From: Pseudoalteromonas rubra
Lineage (GTDB): Bacteria; Pseudomonadota; Gammaproteobacteria; Enterobacterales; Alteromonadaceae
Assembly: GCF_005887095.1 (NCBI RefSeq)
Contig: NZ_PNCI01000054.1
Coordinates: 1 to 46,636, forward strand
Length of the DNA stretch: 46,636 nucleotides
Reading direction: 5' to 3'
The notes below the pieces were generated by a model. It saw nothing but the letters and a program-made list of their open reading frames with translations. It had not been told where the DNA came from and did not search any database. Each line of letters starts with the position of its first letter. Positions within the stretch are counted from its first letter, which is position 1. The position numbers and the translations under genes were made by a program. Positions 43,004-46,636 of the stretch are shown here, piece by piece.

Positions 43004-45178
43004 TTAAGGTAAACAACTGGCCTTGGTGAAGAAGTATCTTACTTCGTAGTCCTCACAGGTGGTGTAACTGCTGCTTCCGCCATTGCTGGAGTTCCAGCAG
43101 GCAAAGCCTGAGCTGTTGTTAACCAGGTTTTGTCCGGTCAGGCTTGAGTCCAGCTTGCTGCCTTTGACCCGTGCAATCACTCCCGCAACATCGCTGGTGC
43201 TGCAACTGGCGCCGATGTTACCCACTGACTGGTGGGAACTGAATAACTCATTATCACCGCTGGCCGGATCATCGCGGTCAAGCCAGCCGGTGGCATAGAG
43301 CCCGCCGTTAACCTGTGAACTGGCAATGCGATAAACGCCCAGTGAGTTAAGTTCTTTATTATCGGTGCCATGAAAGGCAAACAGTTGCTGGCTGGCGCTG
43401 GCCGAGTAGGTTGTACAACTGCCAGACGAAGTACCACCTTTGATTGAACTGCCATTGCTGGAAGTCAGCTTCAGATAATACACCGTATCATAGCCATATT
43501 TGCCATCGTCTTTACAGATCTGCAGGCCTTTTAGGTGCTCGCCCTTGCTGCTATCAAAGGTCAGTTTATCACCCCAGCTACCGCCGCTGCCGCCGTAGGT
43601 AACGCACATTTCTGATGTGCCAACACTGGCATGAGACAGGCTCTGTTTGGTTTCGTAACAGGCCTGAAAGCCATCCACCCGGTTGTTTGAGCGCACCCGC
43701 ACTGAGCTGAGATTGAAGGTGCCGCCCACCAGGGCTTTACGTTTTAACAAGGCAATATCGTTAAACCCATCGCCTTTACTGGTCGAACCCACCGCGTTGT
43801 TTTTCACATACTGCCAGTCGATATGCTCAGCTGCGTTAGAGAGCCAGAAATCATCGAACGCCTTGTAATAGTTCACCCAATGGTGCTCTGCACTGGCACC
43901 TATGGTGTTTTGTAGTTGCACATGCTCATAGGCATTGAATGGCATCGCAAAGGTATAGCTGCCACCCAGGCTCTGACAGTTCGCAAAACCCATTTCCCAG
44001 CTGCCCTTGCTGGTGGTCAGCTTCCAGTTACGGTTGTCATCCACACAAGCGTGGTACTGATAGGTAGAGCAGGCTTTATCGACAATAGCGGCATCACTTT
44101 CCAGGCTGGCACAGTCGCCCGAACCATTGGGTCGGTTCGATTTCCACGACCAGATAAAGTCTTCAATCTGGACTTCATTGGCACCATAGCCGCTGGCTGC
44201 GCTGGTGTTATTGGCCTCGACCAGCGCCAGCTCAAGAATTTGCGCGCCTTTGTTGGCCCACTTACTGATCACATTGCTGCCAGTCTTACTTGAACTGGGG
44301 CCGTCAGGGTTAAGCTGCGTTGCGCCATCAATGATCACTGTCATATTGTTGGCAAGATAATGTGCGGTCTGATCGCCGTTCACACACTCATTGCTGCCGT
44401 TCTGGCAAAATGGTTGATTGCTTTGCAGCTTGCCACTGGCGTCGAAGGCATCGACACCGATAAACACGGTATTCCAGAATTTAGAATAACTGCCGCTGCT
44501 GTGATAAGAGCACAGGTTGCTGTGATCCCTGGGTGTTTGCACCACGGCAACCAGCTGCTTACCCGCCGCCAGAATGTCGCGTTTGGTGAGGTGCGACACC
44601 GGCAAAGAGGCACAGCTTTTATCGGCATAGCCCCAGTCAGAGGGCATCAGCAAATAATCGCCGATGTCTTTTTCCAGGCGTTCGCCAATTTTGTTGTGCC
44701 AGTTTTTATGGTCGTTATGCTTGTACGATTCGATTTTCAGTAACACCACTTCGTCCGGGTTGTCTTTCAAAAAGTCTTTAATATCGTCTAACCCTTCCGA
44801 CAGCTTTGCATGAAAGCTTGAACAAATGGCTTTATTTTCCAGCGAGTTGTGGCACAGCATAGGGGTAGAATCAAAGGTACCTTCCGGGTAAATATCAAAT
44901 TCCATCACCCGTATGCCGCGTTTTAGCAGACTTTTGGGGGAATAGTACTGATTCACATCGGTATAAGTACCTTTGCTCCAGGCATGTGAGGCATAGGCAT
45001 TGTGCGCCCCGGCCCACAGGGTTTTAGAAAAGGGCGCAAAGTTATCTATCTGCCCTTGCAGGTCCAGTCGTGTCACTTTCTCATCGTCGGTATCTATTGC
45101 AGCATGTACCGCAAACGATACGCCAGATGCCGCGACTGCACCTGCCAGCAGCAACGCCAGTGTTTTGTGTGGTTTCAT
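43004..45178 (-). CDS. Secreted PI-PLC-like phosphodiesterase
   Basis: 724 aa from the ATG at 45176-45178 (GGAGAGGA upstream); a TTG two codons earlier is unlikely. Signal peptide ending VSFAVHAA. Residues ~50-340 form a PI-PLC X-like TIM barrel: AHNAYASHAW carries the first catalytic His, MEFDIYPEGTFD and MLCHNSL carry acidic residues and the second His, then EVVLLKIESYK. A Cys-rich C-terminal half (~345-724) is unassigned and may bind the target surface. Target is phospholipid or glycolipid (family knowledge). GC-richer and longer than usual bacterial PI-PLC (~300 aa). Confidence 0.85.
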   Translation of the reverse strand: MKPHKTLALLLAGAVAASGVSFAVHAAIDTDDEKVTRLDLQGQIDNFAPFSKTLWAGAHNAYASHAWSKGTYTDVNQYYSPKSLLKRGIRVMEFDIYPEGTFDSTPMLCHNSLENKAICSSFHAKLSEGLDDIKDFLKDNPDEVVLLKIESYKHNDHKNWHNKIGERLEKDIGDYLLMPSDWGYADKSCASLPVSHLTKRDILAAGKQLVAVVQTPRDHSNLCSYHSSGSYSKFWNTVFIGVDAFDASGKLQSNQPFCQNGSNECVNGDQTAHYLANNMTVIIDGATQLNPDGPSSSKTGSNVISKWANKGAQILELALVEANNTSAASGYGANEVQIEDFIWSWKSNRPNGSGDCASLESDAAIVDKACSTYQYHACVDDNRNWKLTTSKGSWEMGFANCQSLGGSYTFAMPFNAYEHVQLQNTIGASAEHHWVNYYKAFDDFWLSNAAEHIDWQYVKNNAVGSTSKGDGFNDIALLKRKALVGGTFNLSSVRVRSNNRVDGFQACYETKQSLSHASVGTSEMCVTYGGSGGSWGDKLTFDSSKGEHLKGLQICKDDGKYGYDTVYYLKLTSSNGSSIKGGTSSGSCTTYSASASQQLFAFHGTDNKELNSLGVYRIASSQVNGGLYATGWLDRDDPASGDNELFSSHQSVGNIGASCSTSDVAGVIARVKGSKLDSSLTGQNLVNNSSGFACWNSSNGGSSSYTTCEDYEVRYFFTKASCLP

Positions 45179-45507
45179 AGTCAAAATCCTCTCCTTTTAG
45201 TGTGAAGCTGGTCCTTAATCAGAGTGCCGTTTAGGCACTCCGTACGAGCAACCGCGGCAAATATAGGCTTCAAAAGTGCAAAAAGTGTGAAGATGAGAGT
45301 TTTAGCTCTAATTTCGCTTGATTTGAGTGTAGATAGCTTCTTGTAATGGTTAGAAAAAGACCGAGTCTTTGCGCGCAGGTGGTTTGATGGAAAAAGTAAA
45401 CGGAATGTATTTAAAAAACTGTAGTAGAAATGAAGGCTTGAGAATGGGGAAATTACTAATAAGCTGCTCAGTATTTACCTGTTCACGCCGAATTCAAGCG
45501 ACCCCAC

Positions 45508-45630
45508 CCTCATCCAAGGCGCGTGCAAGCCGGGATCTACCGACGCATAGCATCATTGTGTCCTGTTCAAACCCCGCCGTCATCCCGGACGCGTGCGAGC
45601 CGGGAGCTACCAACGCACAGCGCAATACTC
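45508..45630. repeat. Two tandem REP-like units, period 70 bp
   Basis: Two related copies, CATCCAAGGCGCGTGCAAG near 45511 and CATCCCGGACGCGTGCGAG near 45581, each followed by CCGGGA and CTACC. The second contains the inverted pair TCCCGG / CCGGGA (45583-45588 and 45600-45605). This element differs from those at 7-8 kb. Confidence 0.7.
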
Positions 45631-45760
45631 ACTCGTAGAATAGTTGGCTGGTTCTTATTGGGTTTACAGATGGAAAGCTTAGTAAGGTCCAGACTGGACT
45701 ACAAGACCGGCTCATTGTTCTTTGAAGACCGCTGCATTGGTGCGTGATACTTGCTTGAGA

Positions 45761-45788
45761 CGGTGCCTCCGGGGAACCGGAGGCACCG
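45761..45788. terminator. Strong stem-loop after the right-edge gene
   Basis: Perfect 12-bp stem CGGTGCCTCCGG / CCGGAGGCACCG with a GGAA loop, nine bases past the stop of the minus-strand gene. No T-run follows on the minus strand, so intrinsic termination is uncertain; it may protect the 3' end. Confidence 0.5.
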
Positions 45789-45796
45789 TAAACAGG

Positions 45797-46636
45797 CTAG
45801 TGTATCTGGTACATGGCCTCTGATGTAGACATTAGCAGGTTCAATTTCCCTTTGCTGTCTTGTCTGACTTTAATTGCATTGCCTGAAACTGCACCAGGGA
45901 ACACCGGACTAGACCACAGAGGGTAGCCTCTGAAGTCAGTGTAGATGAGCTGTGATGATACTTCAGAATCCCAATCTTTGCCGTTTTGTATGACGAGGAT
46001 GAGCTCTTGTGAGGCTGTCCGAGTTGGAGATACCACAATATCTTTGACCTGCTCATTGAGACTCTGTTGATGAACCTGCTGCAGAACATTGTTAACAATC
46101 TCATATATGTAGATCGTTGCAGTATGCACTTGATAATGGTGTTCAGACACTTGCAGGCACAGCAGCTCTTGCTCAGGGTCCTGGTCATAGTTAAAAAATG
46201 CAATACGGTTGCAACTTTGATCGACGGAGCTTAGCTGTACAAAGTTGTTACCATTTGATTTAAGCAGTTTGAGCGTATCCTCAGCGACTGCCAGATTAAG
46301 CGCTTCACCATAATGTGCGCTAAAGTCAGACAGGTTGTATGATGATGTGTTGTAACTTGCAATCAATGCCTCGTTGTACACATCAACAAACTCCACGCCA
46401 CGAGAAGTACTATAAATGGCATCCGGGATGTTATCGCCATTAGCATCTGCGCCTGTAACGCGCTTCAGCGTTGCGTCTGAATCGATATTTAGCTGGTAGG
46501 ATACTGTTTCAGTTTTGATGTCCATCACAGCCAGGCTTGTGGAATATAATTCCGTTGTCGGTAGCAATAACTGGGCAACGCCGTTTTGGTAAAAATCTGC
46601 AGCATGCACAGATGTGTCATGGTGCCAGTTGCTGGA
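45797..46636 (-). CDS. FG-GAP/VCBS-like repeat protein, 5' end cut by window
   Basis: The frame is open to the right edge (SNWHHDTSVHAADFYQNGVAQ), so the first visible GTG at 46609 is internal. 279 codons plus the stop are visible. The repeating pattern of ~50-60 aa units with AADFYQNGVAQLLLPTTE and GADANGDNIPDAIYS (calcium-type loop DANGDN) resembles FG-GAP/VCBS beta-propeller repeats of secreted proteins. Signal peptide and N-terminal domain lie outside. Function unknown. Confidence 0.75.
   Translation of the reverse strand, partial: SSNWHHDTSVHAADFYQNGVAQLLLPTTELYSTSLAVMDIKTETVSYQLNIDSDATLKRVTGADANGDNIPDAIYSTSRGVEFVDVYNEALIASYNTSSYNLSDFSAHYGEALNLAVAEDTLKLLKSNGNNFVQLSSVDQSCNRIAFFNYDQDPEQELLCLQVSEHHYQVHTATIYIYEIVNNVLQQVHQQSLNEQVKDIVVSPTRTASQELILVIQNGKDWDSEVSSQLIYTDFRGYPLWSSPVFPGAVSGNAIKVRQDSKGKLNLLMSTSEAMYQIH

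Larger units (their letters stand above)
45185..45796. other. Intergenic region with REP-like repeats and a hairpin
   Basis: No supported gene. It holds two tandem palindromic units (near 45508 and 45578) and a 12-bp stem-loop at the right end. Short open frames across the repeats are not convincing. Confidence 0.6.

Noticed and set aside
43916..44293. Plus-strand ORFs inside the PI-PLC-like gene
   Set aside because: They are shadows of the minus-strand gene, which has a signal peptide, catalytic motifs and a ribosome binding site.
45369..45747. Overlapping plus-strand ORFs in the right intergenic region
   Set aside because: They run through REP-like repeats, lack ribosome binding sites and have no recognisable protein features.

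Overview
The window looks like chromosomal DNA of a marine gammaproteobacterium of the Alteromonadales type, most like Pseudoalteromonas. The signs are two TonB-dependent receptors, a PepSY iron-type cassette, a Zur-type operator, MetJ-like operator repeats, a YfiN/YfiR-type signalling operon and intergenic REP-like palindromes. This is a judgement from protein style, not a database match. No rRNA, tRNA, CRISPR array or intact insertion sequence was seen.

Region 1 (1-6250, minus strand, AT-richer than the rest) is a type I secretion operon. A HlyB-like ABC exporter with a degenerate peptidase domain is followed by a HlyD adaptor, a periplasmic TPR protein and, running off the left edge, a T4-lysozyme-fold protein. 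That protein has no signal peptide and ends in a Gly/Asp-rich tail, so it is the obvious candidate cargo. Region 2 (6250-8435) holds a small Cys-rich peptide gene with a double-glycine-like leader, and about 1 kb of alternating REP-like palindromes with three copies of a ~223 bp unit.

Region 3 (8436-18524, plus) is the most striking part. Eight tightly packed genes encode a GNAT protein, a GT28/MGDG-synthase-like glycosyltransferase, a radical SAM enzyme, a GT2, a SyrD/PvdE-type peptide exporter, a membrane GT2, a DUF1796 papain-like protein and a stand-alone NRPS with domains A, PCP and E-like. I know of no described pathway with this combination; an aminoacyl or peptidyl glycolipid is a plausible product.

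Region 4 (18.6-27.5 kb) is mixed: a periplasmic amino-acid-binding-like protein, a GNAT, a Fur-box-preceded PepSY cassette, secreted unknowns, a hybrid histidine kinase, a LysE exporter, a SnoaL-like protein and two gene remnants (esterase, cupin). Region 5 (27.7-34.3 kb) has a TonB receptor behind a near-perfect Zur box with a CxxC motif in its plug and an overlapping thioredoxin-like gene. It is followed by an overlapping operon of YfiN-like diguanylate cyclase, TonB receptor and YfiR-like repressor.

Region 6 (34.4-46.6 kb) has a DUF429 protein, a GNAT, a YHYH lipoprotein with an EF-hand partner and a second peptide of the double-glycine-like family. It also has a TauE/SafE permease, a DUF1852 plus core-MetE pair (MesX/MesD, folate-independent methionine synthesis) downstream of five tandem met-box-like octamers, a secreted Kelch protein, a PI-PLC-like secreted protein and an FG-GAP-like protein running off the right edge.
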